A stretch of DNA of 64,000 nucleotides. Source: an uncultured Dorea sp. GTDB lineage: Bacteria > Bacillota > Clostridia > Lachnospirales > Lachnospiraceae. Made by a program: the position numbers and the translations under genes. Where the stretch lies: the NCBI GenBank assembly GCA_910588745.1, contig CAJURK010000002.1, positions 60,675 through 124,674 on the forward strand, given 5' to 3'. Below are positions 24,640-32,767 of this stretch, piece after piece. A model generated the notes under the pieces. That model was not told where the DNA came from. It was given only the letters and a program-made list of their open reading frames with translations, and ran no database searches. How positions within the stretch are numbered: position 1 is the first letter of the stretch; every line of letters starts with the position of its first letter.

Positions 24640-27051
24640 TCATCTGCGTTCACAATGCGCCAATATTTCTGCAAGTGTTCCCAACAGCTTTTCAACATCC
24701 ACCGGCTTCGCAAGAAACCCGTCCATCCCCGCGTCAAAAGCCTTTTGTTTATCTTCTTCAAATGCGTTGGCCGTCATCGCCAAAATCGGAAGCCTCCTGT
24801 TCCATTCAGCAGTTGCCTTCCTGATTGCTATTGTCGCCTCGTAGCCGTCCATAACCGGCATCTGGATATCCATCAGCACAAGATCATACGCGTCCTCTCC
24901 CGCCGACGCAATAAGATTCACCGCGGCCAATCCGTTTTCCGCAATATCTACAATCAGCCCTTCTTCTGTTAAAATCTCCACCGCAATCTCCCGGTTCAGT
25001 TCATTGTCCTCTACCAGCAGAGCTTTCTTTCCAAATAAATTATCAAACTGGCTTTCCGCCCGCTCCATCGATTCTCCCATTTCTCCAAGGGATGACAGAA
25101 GCACCTTCCTGAGCTGGGAAAAAAACAGAGGCTTCTGGCAGAAGGCTGTTACCCCGGCCTTCTTTGCCTCCGATTCAATATCGCTGAAATCATAAGCGGT
25201 AAGAATATAAATCGGCGCCTTCTCTCCTACAAGGCGCCGGAGCTGGCGTACCACCTCCATGCCGCCCATATCCGGCAGCTTCCAGTCTACAATATACATG
25301 GCGAAACCACGTCCCATGTCTATTGCCGATTTTGTATGCCAGAGGGCTTCTCTGCCCGACATCGTCCATTCCGGTTCCATCCCGATTTTATTTAACATCT
25401 TAGCTACGCTGTCGCACACGTTATAATCATCATCTACTACCATAACGTGAAGGCCTGCCAACGCTTCAATTCTCGGATCTTCCATCTCGTGTTCCATCAG
25501 ACGCAACGAAAGCTCGATCGTAAAAATCGTTCCCTCTCCCTTTTTACTTTCCACGCGGATGGTTCCGCCCATCATTTCAACGATCTTTTTTGTAATCGCC
25601 ATGCCAAGTCCGGTACCCTCTAATTTGCTCACCGTAGACGTCCGCTCTCTCTCAAAAGGTTCAAACACATGCGGCAAAAAATCATCGCTGATTCCGATTC
25701 CGGTATCTTTTACCGTAATCACATAATTTCCACGGTCTTCTTCGGTCTGAGGTATCTCAGCCAGACGAACCGAAATCGTACCTCCGGGAAGCGTAAATTT
25801 AACGGCGTTCCCCACAAGGTTCAGCAAAACCCTATGAAGTCTGGCTTCGTCCGTATATACGTTCTCATGGGTCAGGTTCACCGTATCAATAAAAAGCTCT
25901 AACCCTTTGATTCGGATCTGCTCCCGAATCATATTCATAAAATCATGCAGAACTGCAGGAAGATTCGTTTCCTGCTCCTGAATGTACATTTTGCCGCTGT
26001 CAATCCGGCTCATATCCAAAACTTCGTTAATAATAGACAATAGATGTTTACTAGAAGAAGTAATCTTCGTAATACAGTCCTGTATCCGTTCTCTGTCATC
26101 CAAATGTGCGGCCGCAATAGCCGCAAAACCGACGATAGCGTTCATCGGCGTCCGGATATCGTGGGACATATTATTCAAAAATGCAGATTTGCTGGCATTT
26201 GCCCTGTTTGCCGCTTCATATGCCTTCTCAAGGGCATCTCTGGCCTCCAATTCTTTCTTCCGCTCTGCGCTGATATTTTCTACGACAAACTCCACTTGAA
26301 CCGGAATCCCCGATTCGTCCCGGTTTACTACAATAAAGCTTGACCGGCACCAGCCTTTCCTGACGCTTAAATACTCCAAAACAATATTCTGCCTGTTCCC
26401 AATCCGACCTGTCAGGGTATCTAAGTCTGTAAATGTCTGAAAACTGTCCTTATAATTTACATCAATCATGGTATCTGTCAAATAGCGGAACGCATGAACG
26501 GCATCCCCCTTTTTTCCCAGTTCCTTAGTTACATAATCTACACCTACAATCTCAGTGAATTCCCGGGTTGACAAATTGACATAATAATTAAACATGTAAA
26601 TTTTACTCATCGCTTCGATGATACCAGAAAGCATTCTGCTATCGCTGTAATATTTTGCTTCCTGTATTTTCATCTCCGTAATATTCTGTATAACGCCGTA
26701 AACCTGCTCCGGTCTTCCTTCTTCGTCAGCAGAAATAACCGTCAGCGTAACGGTACACCAATTCCTTCTGTCAATGCTGCTAAAAGACGCCTGCGCAGTC
26801 GTTTCACCCTCGTCAATTTTACGGTACATGTCATAAAAGGGTTCCTTCGTAGAAGGATGGACAAATTCATCCGCAAAGCTCTCCGGCATATCCGAATATT
26901 CTGTCTGGCAGTGATACATCTGAGCTGTTCGTTCACTCATTTGAATTTTCTTCTCTTTCGGATAATACCAAAACATACAAATATCTGTATTTTCAACGGC
27001 CTTTAAAAGCCCTTCCTGTTCCTGAAATTCTACTGTGTTTCGTGTATCCAT
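24640..27051 (-). CDS. Hybrid sensor histidine kinase with two receiver domains
   Basis: An 803-residue soluble hybrid kinase without membrane helices. PAS-like sensing regions occupy about residues 8-280. HisKA follows with the phosphorylated histidine in NMSHDIRTPMNAIVGFAAI (near residue 298), then a HATPase_c domain with NLVGNAVKFT, DTGIGI and GTGLGMAI. Two receivers follow: one at about 528-645 (VVDDDYNVCD, acceptor in YIVDWKLPDMGG) and one at about 672-795 (LVEDNELNREIA, acceptor in LVLMDIQMPVMDGYEA, lysine in LAKPVDV). There is no HPt domain and no response regulator gene nearby, so the output path is unknown. RBS GGAGG. Its final residue is 91 bases from the flotillin ATG. Confidence 0.92.
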   Translation of the reverse strand: MDTRNTVEFQEQEGLLKAVENTDICMFWYYPKEKKIQMSERTAQMYHCQTEYSDMPESFADEFVHPSTKEPFYDMYRKIDEGETTAQASFSSIDRRNWCTVTLTVISADEEGRPEQVYGVIQNITEMKIQEAKYYSDSRMLSGIIEAMSKIYMFNYYVNLSTREFTEIVGVDYVTKELGKKGDAVHAFRYLTDTMIDVNYKDSFQTFTDLDTLTGRIGNRQNIVLEYLSVRKGWCRSSFIVVNRDESGIPVQVEFVVENISAERKKELEARDALEKAYEAANRANASKSAFLNNMSHDIRTPMNAIVGFAAIAAAHLDDRERIQDCITKITSSSKHLLSIINEVLDMSRIDSGKMYIQEQETNLPAVLHDFMNMIREQIRIKGLELFIDTVNLTHENVYTDEARLHRVLLNLVGNAVKFTLPGGTISVRLAEIPQTEEDRGNYVITVKDTGIGISDDFLPHVFEPFERERTSTVSKLEGTGLGMAITKKIVEMMGGTIRVESKKGEGTIFTIELSLRLMEHEMEDPRIEALAGLHVMVVDDDYNVCDSVAKMLNKIGMEPEWTMSGREALWHTKSAIDMGRGFAMYIVDWKLPDMGGMEVVRQLRRLVGEKAPIYILTAYDFSDIESEAKKAGVTAFCQKPLFFSQLRKVLLSSLGEMGESMERAESQFDNLFGKKALLVEDNELNREIAVEILTEEGLIVDIAENGLAAVNLIASAGEDAYDLVLMDIQMPVMDGYEATIAIRKATAEWNRRLPILAMTANAFEEDKQKAFDAGMDGFLAKPVDVEKLLGTLAEILAHCERR

Positions 27052-27154
27052 GGTACGCTGTGCCTCCTGTGTAAAATATGCAAATCTTTTCTACCTTTAT
27101 CTGAATATCGTCATTTTTTTCGATATAATTTTAAAAAAAGATACTATTAAGATA

Positions 27155-27163
27155 ATTATAACA
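27155..27163 (-). promoter_or_regulatory. Extended -10 element upstream of the hybrid kinase
   Basis: On the minus strand TGTTATAAT gives a consensus -10 with TG extension, about 105 bases before ATG 27051, in an AT-rich gap (27052-27253). There is no good -35. The rest of the gap shows only A/T-rich sequence. Confidence 0.5.
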
Positions 27164-27253
27164 CAAATTCTACACAAAAAAATCATTTATATTTATATTC
27201 GGAATAAAATATAAAATAATGATCAAACCAAACAATAAGGTGCAAACGCGAAC

Positions 27254-27733
27254 TTATTTATGATATGGTTCCCCCTGTATAATGCGAAAACTCCTATAGA
27301 TTTGTTCCAGTAAAATCACACGCATTAATTGATGGGGAAATGTCATCCGCGAAAAACTCAACGCGTAATCCGAACGGAGACATACCTCCTTTGATAATCC
27401 GATAGAACCTCCAATGATAAATACAATATGGCTGATTCCCTTCACGCCAAGTTTCTCGATCTTATCCGCCAGCTCGACGGAATCCGGCATCTCCCCCTGA
27501 ATCTCCAGCGTAATTACATAGGCGTCCTCCCGTACCAGCCTCAGAATCCTTTTTCCTTCTTTATCCCGAAGAGCTTCTTTGGCCGCTTCTGAAGCGTCCT
27601 CCGGCGTCCTCTCGTCCGCCGTCTCTAAAATCTCTAATTTGCAGTAACGGGATAAGCGTTTGCTGTATTCTGCAACGGCGTCCCGTAAGTATTTCTCTTT
27701 GATTTTTCCGACGGTGATCAATGTAAGCTTCAT
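27254..27733 (-). CDS. rlmH: 23S rRNA pseudouridine-1915 N3-methyltransferase RlmH
   Basis: RlmH is a SPOUT-class methyltransferase that methylates pseudouridine 1915 in helix 69 of 23S rRNA. The 159-residue protein is complete, starting MKLTLITVGKIKEKYL and ending YRSFRIIQGEPYHK, which is the near-invariant C-terminus. The SAM-binding knot is seen in FIIGGSIGLSKEV (about residues 104-116) and LSFSRMTFPHQLMRVILLEQIYR. RBS GGGGGAAGGG lies before ATG 27733. Its 140-base leader holds two strong tandem hairpins. Confidence 0.97.
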   Translation of the reverse strand: MKLTLITVGKIKEKYLRDAVAEYSKRLSRYCKLEILETADERTPEDASEAAKEALRDKEGKRILRLVREDAYVITLEIQGEMPDSVELADKIEKLGVKGISHIVFIIGGSIGLSKEVCLRSDYALSFSRMTFPHQLMRVILLEQIYRSFRIIQGEPYHK

Positions 27734-27795
27734 AGCGCTTCCCTTCCCCCGCGTTCAACGAGTTCCGCCGACGCAGTTTTTGTTATGCGTGCGTC

Positions 27796-27832
27796 TTTTA
27801 CCGCACGGGAAGCGGGTTCCTATGCGGTAAAA
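27796..27832. repeat. Perfect 10-bp inverted repeat in the rlmH leader
   Basis: TTTTACCGCA (27796-27805) and TGCGGTAAAA (27823-27832) are exact inverted copies. Inside, GGAA and TTCC extend the pairing to a long stem with a small loop. No U-run follows the stem on either strand, so it is not a simple terminator. It sits directly beside the terminator at 27838-27874. Confidence 0.6.
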
Positions 27833-27837
27833 ACAGC

Positions 27838-27874
27838 AAAAGCTGATGTACTAATTACTTAGTACTCAGCTTTT
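27838..27874. terminator. Terminator after the YjfB-like gene
   Basis: AAAAGCTGA-TGTACTAA (27838 onward) and TTAGTACTCAGCTTTT (to 27874) form a long stem with a short loop. A/T-rich ends supply U-runs on both strands. It lies 1-2 bases after the stop of the small YjfB-like gene. Confidence 0.8.
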
Positions 27875-27875
27875 C

Positions 27876-28055
27876 CTACGCAAGTATATCAATATTTTCT
27901 CCGAGTCCCGGTATTGCTGCCGAGGCGGCCATCATCTCCGTTAACGCTTCCCCGGTAGCTTCGGCTGTATCAAGAATCTTGCTCATAACAGCAATGCTTA
28001 CGTTCGCACTCACATTGTAGTCAGCCATTGCCATTGATAATGCTGGAATGTCCAT
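27876..28055 (-). CDS. YjfB-like putative motility protein
   Basis: A 59-residue protein, MDIPALSMAMADYNVSANVS and onward, matching the small YjfB family (PF14070) annotated as putative motility proteins. The Met-Asp-Ile-Pro-Ala start and the small-residue helical middle (SIAVMSKILDTAEATGEALTEMM) are characteristic. I start at ATG 28055, with GAGGTG 7 bases upstream; an upstream in-frame Met three codons earlier overlaps the ribosome site. No flagellar or chemotaxis gene is in the window, so the motility link is only by family name. A strong terminator follows and nfnB precedes it by about 60 bases. Confidence 0.75.
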   Translation of the reverse strand: MDIPALSMAMADYNVSANVSIAVMSKILDTAEATGEALTEMMAASAAIPGLGENIDILA

Positions 28056-28118
28056 AGCTATCACCTCTTCCTTTTTCTATTATCTATGATAACAAAAAAG
28101 GATGGGGAATGCAAGAAA

Positions 28119-29507
28119 TTATTTCCCGGACAAATATTCGTGGATTCCCTTCGCCCCTGCCTTTCCGGCGCCCATAGCAAGAATGACTGTGGCCGCGCCT
28201 GTAACCGCGTCTCCGCCTGCATATACCGCCGCTTTTGAGGTCTGCCCATTCTCTTCCTCCGCTACAATGCATCTTCTCCGGTTGGTCTCAAGCCCCTCTG
28301 TCGTGGAGGCGATCAATGGATTCGGTGAGGTTCCAAGGGACATAATCACGGTATCTAACTCCATCTCAAATTCAGAATCCGGGATCGGAACCGGCCGCCT
28401 TCTTCCGGACGCGTCCGGCTCGCCAAGTTCCATGCGGATCACCTTCATACCTTTTACCCAGCCATTTTCATCAACCAGAATCTCAGTCGGATTCGTAAGC
28501 AGATTAAAGATAACCCCTTCTTCCTTGGCATGATGAACCTCTTCCACCCGCGCCGGAAGTTCCGCCTCGCTTCTGCGGTATACAATATGTACTTCTGCTC
28601 CTAAACGAAGCGCCGTCCTTGCGGCATCCATCGCTACATTGCCGCCGCCGATGACGGCTACCTTCTTGCCTGCGGCAATCGGGGTATCGTAATTCACATC
28701 AAAAGCTTTCATCAAGTTGCTCCTGGTCAGATACTCGTTGGCGGAAAATACGCCGTTTGCCGTTTCGCCCGGAATTCCCATAAACATTGGAAGTCCTGCG
28801 CCGGAACCGATAAATACTGCCTCAAAGCCTTCTTCTTCCATTAACTGGTCAATGGTCGTAGATTTTCCGATTACCACGTTGGTCTCAAACTTCACGCCCA
28901 ATTCTTTTACCTTTTCAATCTCTTTCTTTACGACCTTTTCCTTTGGAAGACGGAATTCGGGAATTCCATACACCAATACGCCGCCCAGTTCATGAAGCGC
29001 TTCAAATACCGTCACCTCGTAACCGAGTTTTGCAAGGTCGCCCGCGCAGGTCAGGCCTGAGGGACCGGAACCGATAACGGCAACCTTATGTCCATTGGTT
29101 TCTTTTGCCTTCTCCGGCTTGATATCATTCTCCAAAGCATAATCCGCTACAAACCGCTCCAATTTACCGATCGATACGGGATCGCCTTTTATACCACGGA
29201 TACACTTACACTCACACTGCGATTCCTGCGGACACACGCGTCCGCAGATAGCCGGAAGGGCGGAAGACTCGCCGATTACCTTGTATGCGCCCTCCATATC
29301 TCCATCCTTTACCTTTGAGACAAATCCCGGAATGTTAATCGCCACCGGACAGCCAAGCACACACTGCGCGTTCTTGCAGTTTAAGCAGCGCGCCGCCTCT
29401 TCCATCGCTTCTTCTTTGTTATAGCCGTAGCAGACCTCTTCAAAATTGCCTGCGCGTACTTTCGCATCCTGTTCCCTTACCGGTACTCTCTTTAATACAT
29501 CAGCCAT
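28119..29507 (-). CDS. nfnB: NADPH-dependent glutamate synthase small-subunit-like / NfnB
   Basis: This protein is annotated as GltA (homotetrameric NADPH-dependent glutamate synthase) or as NfnB, the large subunit of the electron-bifurcating NADH-dependent ferredoxin:NADP+ oxidoreductase. Paired with the adjacent NfnA-like gene, NfnB is the better reading. The N-terminus binds two [4Fe-4S] clusters (CLNCKNAQCVLGCPV near residue 38, CGRVCPQESQCECKC near residue 90). FAD and NADPH motifs are AVIGSGPSGLTCAGDLAKLG and AVIGGGNVAMDAARTALRLG. Length is 462 residues. The start codon overlaps the nfnA stop (TAATG), indicating coupling. Interconverts ferredoxin, NADH and NADPH pools in the cytoplasm. 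Confidence 0.92.
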   Translation of the reverse strand: MADVLKRVPVREQDAKVRAGNFEEVCYGYNKEEAMEEAARCLNCKNAQCVLGCPVAINIPGFVSKVKDGDMEGAYKVIGESSALPAICGRVCPQESQCECKCIRGIKGDPVSIGKLERFVADYALENDIKPEKAKETNGHKVAVIGSGPSGLTCAGDLAKLGYEVTVFEALHELGGVLVYGIPEFRLPKEKVVKKEIEKVKELGVKFETNVVIGKSTTIDQLMEEEGFEAVFIGSGAGLPMFMGIPGETANGVFSANEYLTRSNLMKAFDVNYDTPIAAGKKVAVIGGGNVAMDAARTALRLGAEVHIVYRRSEAELPARVEEVHHAKEEGVIFNLLTNPTEILVDENGWVKGMKVIRMELGEPDASGRRRPVPIPDSEFEMELDTVIMSLGTSPNPLIASTTEGLETNRRRCIVAEEENGQTSKAAVYAGGDAVTGAATVILAMGAGKAGAKGIHEYLSGK

Positions 29508-30394
29508 TAGTTATCACCTCCGCAATTTCCGCATCCTCCGTGATGCGTATCGCCTTCCTGTAATTTCAGCATTGCCCGGCCTTCTTCGCTCTTATACATT
29601 TGCTGCCTCTTCATTGCATTATCAAAATCAACCTGATGCCCGTCAAACTCCGGTCCGTCTACACAGGCAAATTTCACCTCGCCACCTACCAGCAGACGGC
29701 AGGCGCCGCACATACCGGTTCCGTCAACCATAATTGGGTTCATGCTGACAATCGTCGGAATCTCCAGTTTCTTCGTCAGGAGACATACAAACTTCATCAT
29801 GATCATCGGTCCGATCGCAATACAGACATCGTATTTGTTTCCCTGCTCTACCAGAGCCTCAATCTTTGTCGTAACCATTCCGGCATGTCCGTAAGAACCG
29901 TCGTCCGTGCATGGAAAATACCTGCCTGATACCGCTTCCATCTCATGCTCTAAAATCAGTAAGTCTTTATTCTTAGAACCAATAATTACATCCGCTTCAA
30001 TTCCATGCTCTTTCAGCCATTTCACCTGGGGATAGACCGGAGCTGCGCCGACGCCTCCGCCTACAAAAAGAATCTTCTTCTCTTTCAATGTTTCGATATC
30101 TTCCGTCACAAATTCAGAAGGACATCCGAGCGGCCCTATGAAATCCCGGAACGCATCCCCTTCCTTCAGTGCTGCAAATCTCGTGGTAGACGCGCCTACC
30201 GGCTGGAACACAATCGTAATGGTACCTGCTTTCCTATCGTAATCACAAATAGTCAGCGGAATACGCTCTCCAAACTCATCAATCTTAACAATGACGAACT
30301 GCCCTGGTTCACAGTGCCTTGCGACGCGGGGCGCTTCGATAACCATAAGATAAATATTCGCATTTAGCTGCTCGGCTTTTACTATCTTATACAT
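29507..30394 (-). CDS. nfnA: Sulfide/dihydroorotate dehydrogenase-like flavoprotein, NfnA
   Basis: A 295-residue FAD/NAD-binding protein with one [2Fe-2S] cluster, the small subunit of NfnAB. The ferredoxin-reductase-type FAD site reads ERIPLTICDYDRKAGTI (about 50-66), the NAD site ILFVGGGVGAAPVYPQVKWLKEHG (about 110-133), and the cluster site GTGMCGACRLLVGGEVKFACVDGPEFDGH (about 220-248). A Cys-rich end (GGCGNCGGDN) is an extra tail. It has a consensus promoter 40-65 bases upstream and GGAGGAG 7 bases before the ATG. Confidence 0.93.
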   Translation of the reverse strand: MYKIVKAEQLNANIYLMVIEAPRVARHCEPGQFVIVKIDEFGERIPLTICDYDRKAGTITIVFQPVGASTTRFAALKEGDAFRDFIGPLGCPSEFVTEDIETLKEKKILFVGGGVGAAPVYPQVKWLKEHGIEADVIIGSKNKDLLILEHEMEAVSGRYFPCTDDGSYGHAGMVTTKIEALVEQGNKYDVCIAIGPMIMMKFVCLLTKKLEIPTIVSMNPIMVDGTGMCGACRLLVGGEVKFACVDGPEFDGHQVDFDNAMKRQQMYKSEEGRAMLKLQEGDTHHGGCGNCGGDN

Positions 30395-30431
30395 CTTATC
30401 TCCTCCTGTATTTTACTTTCACCACACTACA

Positions 30432-30460
30432 ATAATAAAGTATTTTCCGCATACTGTCAA
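30432..30460 (-). promoter_or_regulatory. Sigma-A promoter of nfnAB
   Basis: On the minus strand TTGACA (30455-30460), 17 bases, TATTAT (30432-30437), 38 bases before the nfnA ATG. It is among the strongest matches in the window. Confidence 0.85.
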
Positions 30461-30535
30461 CAACGGTAAAGTGTGTAACAAAAAATACAAAAAATCAAAT
30501 TCCGGTTGGCAGGAGCCTCCCGAAGAAAAATCAAT

Positions 30536-30573
30536 CAGGCCAAAACTTTGCATTGCGGCAAAATTTTGGCCTG
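30536..30573 (-). terminator. Terminator after the zinc-ribbon TPR gene
   Basis: CAGGCCAAAA...TTTTGGCCTG inverted repeat (30536-30545 / 30564-30573) with further inner pairing (TTGC/GCAA), followed on the minus strand by ATTGATTTTTC. It separates the folD-TPR transcript from nfnAB. Confidence 0.85.
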
Positions 30574-30589
30574 AATACGCATATTTTAC

Positions 30590-31900
30590 TTAATTGCTGA
30601 CTGTCCGTTCGTAATTTCTGGTTGTAACGCCGCTTGGACGTCCTTTGCCGTTTATCAAAACTGCCTTAAAAATAGTCGAACCTTCCGGCATAGAAACCGG
30701 ACCGGAATATACCTCGGAATTTTCTGTAGGTTCGCTGTTGTCCATGGTGTAATAGGCCGTATAGCCGTCCGGCACCACAATGGTAATTTCTTTTGCCTCG
30801 TCATACTGTCCGGTAGAAGGCGATACCGCCGGCGCTGCTTCTATGGGAAGCTCTACCGTGTAAGTTTTTGTTACGGTAAGGCTCGGTATCTTTTTCTTAT
30901 TTATGGAGCAAGCCTTGACAACTGTCTCTCCTTCCGGAATCTGAATCGGTTCTTTAAATTCTATGCGTGTATTTGAATAGAATGGATCGCTTCCGTCTGT
31001 CGTATAATAAATCGTCTGCTCCGAACTTTCTAATGAAAGCTGCTGGACATCTTCAAAGGGTTCCTCATCTTTCAGACTGAAATCCGGCGTGTCTGCGCCA
31101 TATTCCGATAATTTATCGGCCACATCTGTCCTTGCCTCGTCAAGAAGCAGCGGAATCTCTCCCGCCTTCTTGATGGCCGTATAGAAGAAAAAGCATGCTT
31201 CATAAACGTCCGCGCTGTCCGAATACTTCTCTATTGCATCTAACAGCATAGTCTCCGCTTTTTCTGCATTGTCCTGAGCCAGATAAACTTCTGTCAGCCC
31301 ATTGTATGCTTCGGCTCTCTTTGGTTTTCTATTGACCGCCTTAGTGAAATAATCCTCCGCTTCGTTATATTCCCTGCTCTGCAAAAATTTATAGCCTTTT
31401 CTCACCTGCCCCTTATAGGAAAACTGATATAAGACTACTCCGATCGCCGCGGTTACCACTGCAAAAAAAGCCAGGAGCAGCATCGCCCGTATTCTCTTTT
31501 TCCGTCTTCTGGCTCGCTTCCTTTCCGCCTGTTTTCTTCTCTCTTCCGGAGTCATCGGACGTTTTCCTGTCCCGTCATAAGGCCGTCTGACTGTATTACC
31601 GGAATTTCTCATATTCGTTGTTCCACGCATCCTGCCGTCGGTTCTCCTAACGGCTGTTCCGCTGTCAATATACCCTGTTTTCCCGGTACGGCCGGTTCGT
31701 CTTTCCCTTCGTTCTATGGCTTCCGCTTCATACTCATAGTCGTCTAAGGGCGCTTCCGATCCGTCAATCGCTCCTTTTACCTGCGCGGCAAGTACGTCAT
31801 CCAAAGGATTATAATCCGGCACAATCCGAATATCTGTCCCGCATTTCGGACATCTGAGCAAGCCTTCCGGCATAACTGCACCACAACGTCTGCATTTCAT
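30590..31900 (-). CDS. Zinc-ribbon, membrane-anchored TPR protein with two chitobiase-C-terminal-like domains
   Basis: A 436-residue protein. Domain order: an N-terminal zinc ribbon (CRRC and CPKC, residues 3-20), an acidic and then very basic linker (about 25-135), one membrane helix (about 140-162, AMLLLAFFAVVTAAIGVVLYQF), three TPR-like repeats (about 165-245), and two beta-rich repeats that each contain YYTxDxSxP (YYTTDGSDPFYSNT near 295, YYTMDNSEPTENS near 382), as in CHB_HEX_C/Fn3-like domains. This suggests a cytoplasmic zinc finger with an extracytoplasmic sensing or binding part. The function is unknown. I start at ATG 31900 (MKCRRCGAVM), with GGAGG 11 bases upstream. It lies 15 bases after folD. 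Confidence 0.82.
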   Translation of the reverse strand: MKCRRCGAVMPEGLLRCPKCGTDIRIVPDYNPLDDVLAAQVKGAIDGSEAPLDDYEYEAEAIERRERRTGRTGKTGYIDSGTAVRRTDGRMRGTTNMRNSGNTVRRPYDGTGKRPMTPEERRKQAERKRARRRKKRIRAMLLLAFFAVVTAAIGVVLYQFSYKGQVRKGYKFLQSREYNEAEDYFTKAVNRKPKRAEAYNGLTEVYLAQDNAEKAETMLLDAIEKYSDSADVYEACFFFYTAIKKAGEIPLLLDEARTDVADKLSEYGADTPDFSLKDEEPFEDVQQLSLESSEQTIYYTTDGSDPFYSNTRIEFKEPIQIPEGETVVKACSINKKKIPSLTVTKTYTVELPIEAAPAVSPSTGQYDEAKEITIVVPDGYTAYYTMDNSEPTENSEVYSGPVSMPEGSTIFKAVLINGKGRPSGVTTRNYERTVSN

Positions 31901-31915
31901 ATAGAACGGCACCTC

Positions 31916-32755
31916 CTACTTCATCGCTGCCCTAACACAATTATACATGAGCATGGCGATTGTCATCGGTCCCACGCCTCCCGGTACCGGCGTAATTGCC
32001 GACACTTTATCCTTCACGTCTTCAAAATCCACATCTCCGCAAAGCTTATTGTCCGCGTTTCTGTGCATTCCTACGTCAATTACCACAGCGCCGGCCTTCA
32101 CGAAGTCTTTCGTAACAAACTTTGGCCGGCCGATTGCCACGACAAGAATATCTGCCCTTCCGGTAACTTTCTTTAAATCTTCTGTTCGGGAATGGGTAAT
32201 CGTTACCGTTCCGTTTTCGCGCAGAAGCAGAATGGACATCGGTTTTCCTACGATATTACTCCGTCCTATTACCACGCATTCTTTTCCTGCGATTCCAATG
32301 CCGGAACGTTTTAAAAGCTGAATCACGCCCGCCGGAGTGCAGGAAACAAACCCCTCCGCTCCAATACAAAGACGCCCTACGCTTTCCGGATGGAATCCGT
32401 CCACATCCTTATCCGGGGAAATGGTGCGGATAATCGCATCCGCGTCAATATGGTCCGGCAGGGGAAGCTGCACTAAAATTCCGTTTACCTTAGCGTCCCC
32501 GTTCAGTTTCTGAACCAGACTTACCAGTTCCTCCTGGGTCGTCTCTTCCGGAAGCTCATAAGCCAGAGATTCGATTCCGATATACGCGCAGGCTTTTTTC
32601 TTATTATTCACATAGATCGACGAAGCCGGGTCATCTCCAACCTGAATCACCGCAAGGCAGATATGGATCCCTTCTTCCTTTAACTTGCTTACCTTTTCCT
32701 TTAATTCATCTTTGATCTCAGCAGCTATCTTCTTTCCGTCAATTAACTGTGGCAT
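31916..32755 (-). CDS. folD: Methylenetetrahydrofolate dehydrogenase/cyclohydrolase FolD
   Basis: FolD interconverts 5,10-methylene-THF, methenyl-THF and 10-formyl-THF in the cytoplasm. The 279-residue protein has the substrate loop YVNNKKKACAYIGI with the catalytic lysine (near residue 56), VQLPLPDHIDADAIIRTISPDKDVDGFHPESVGRL, and the NAD(P)-binding VVIGRSNIVGKPMSILLL. It ends with ITPVPGGVGPMTIAMLMYN. AGAAGGAG lies before ATG 32755. It is 12 bases downstream of fhs, so the two one-carbon genes are one unit. Confidence 0.97.
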   Translation of the reverse strand: MPQLIDGKKIAAEIKDELKEKVSKLKEEGIHICLAVIQVGDDPASSIYVNNKKKACAYIGIESLAYELPEETTQEELVSLVQKLNGDAKVNGILVQLPLPDHIDADAIIRTISPDKDVDGFHPESVGRLCIGAEGFVSCTPAGVIQLLKRSGIGIAGKECVVIGRSNIVGKPMSILLLRENGTVTITHSRTEDLKKVTGRADILVVAIGRPKFVTKDFVKAGAVVIDVGMHRNADNKLCGDVDFEDVKDKVSAITPVPGGVGPMTIAMLMYNCVRAAMK

Positions 32756-32767
32756 AACTTACTCCTT

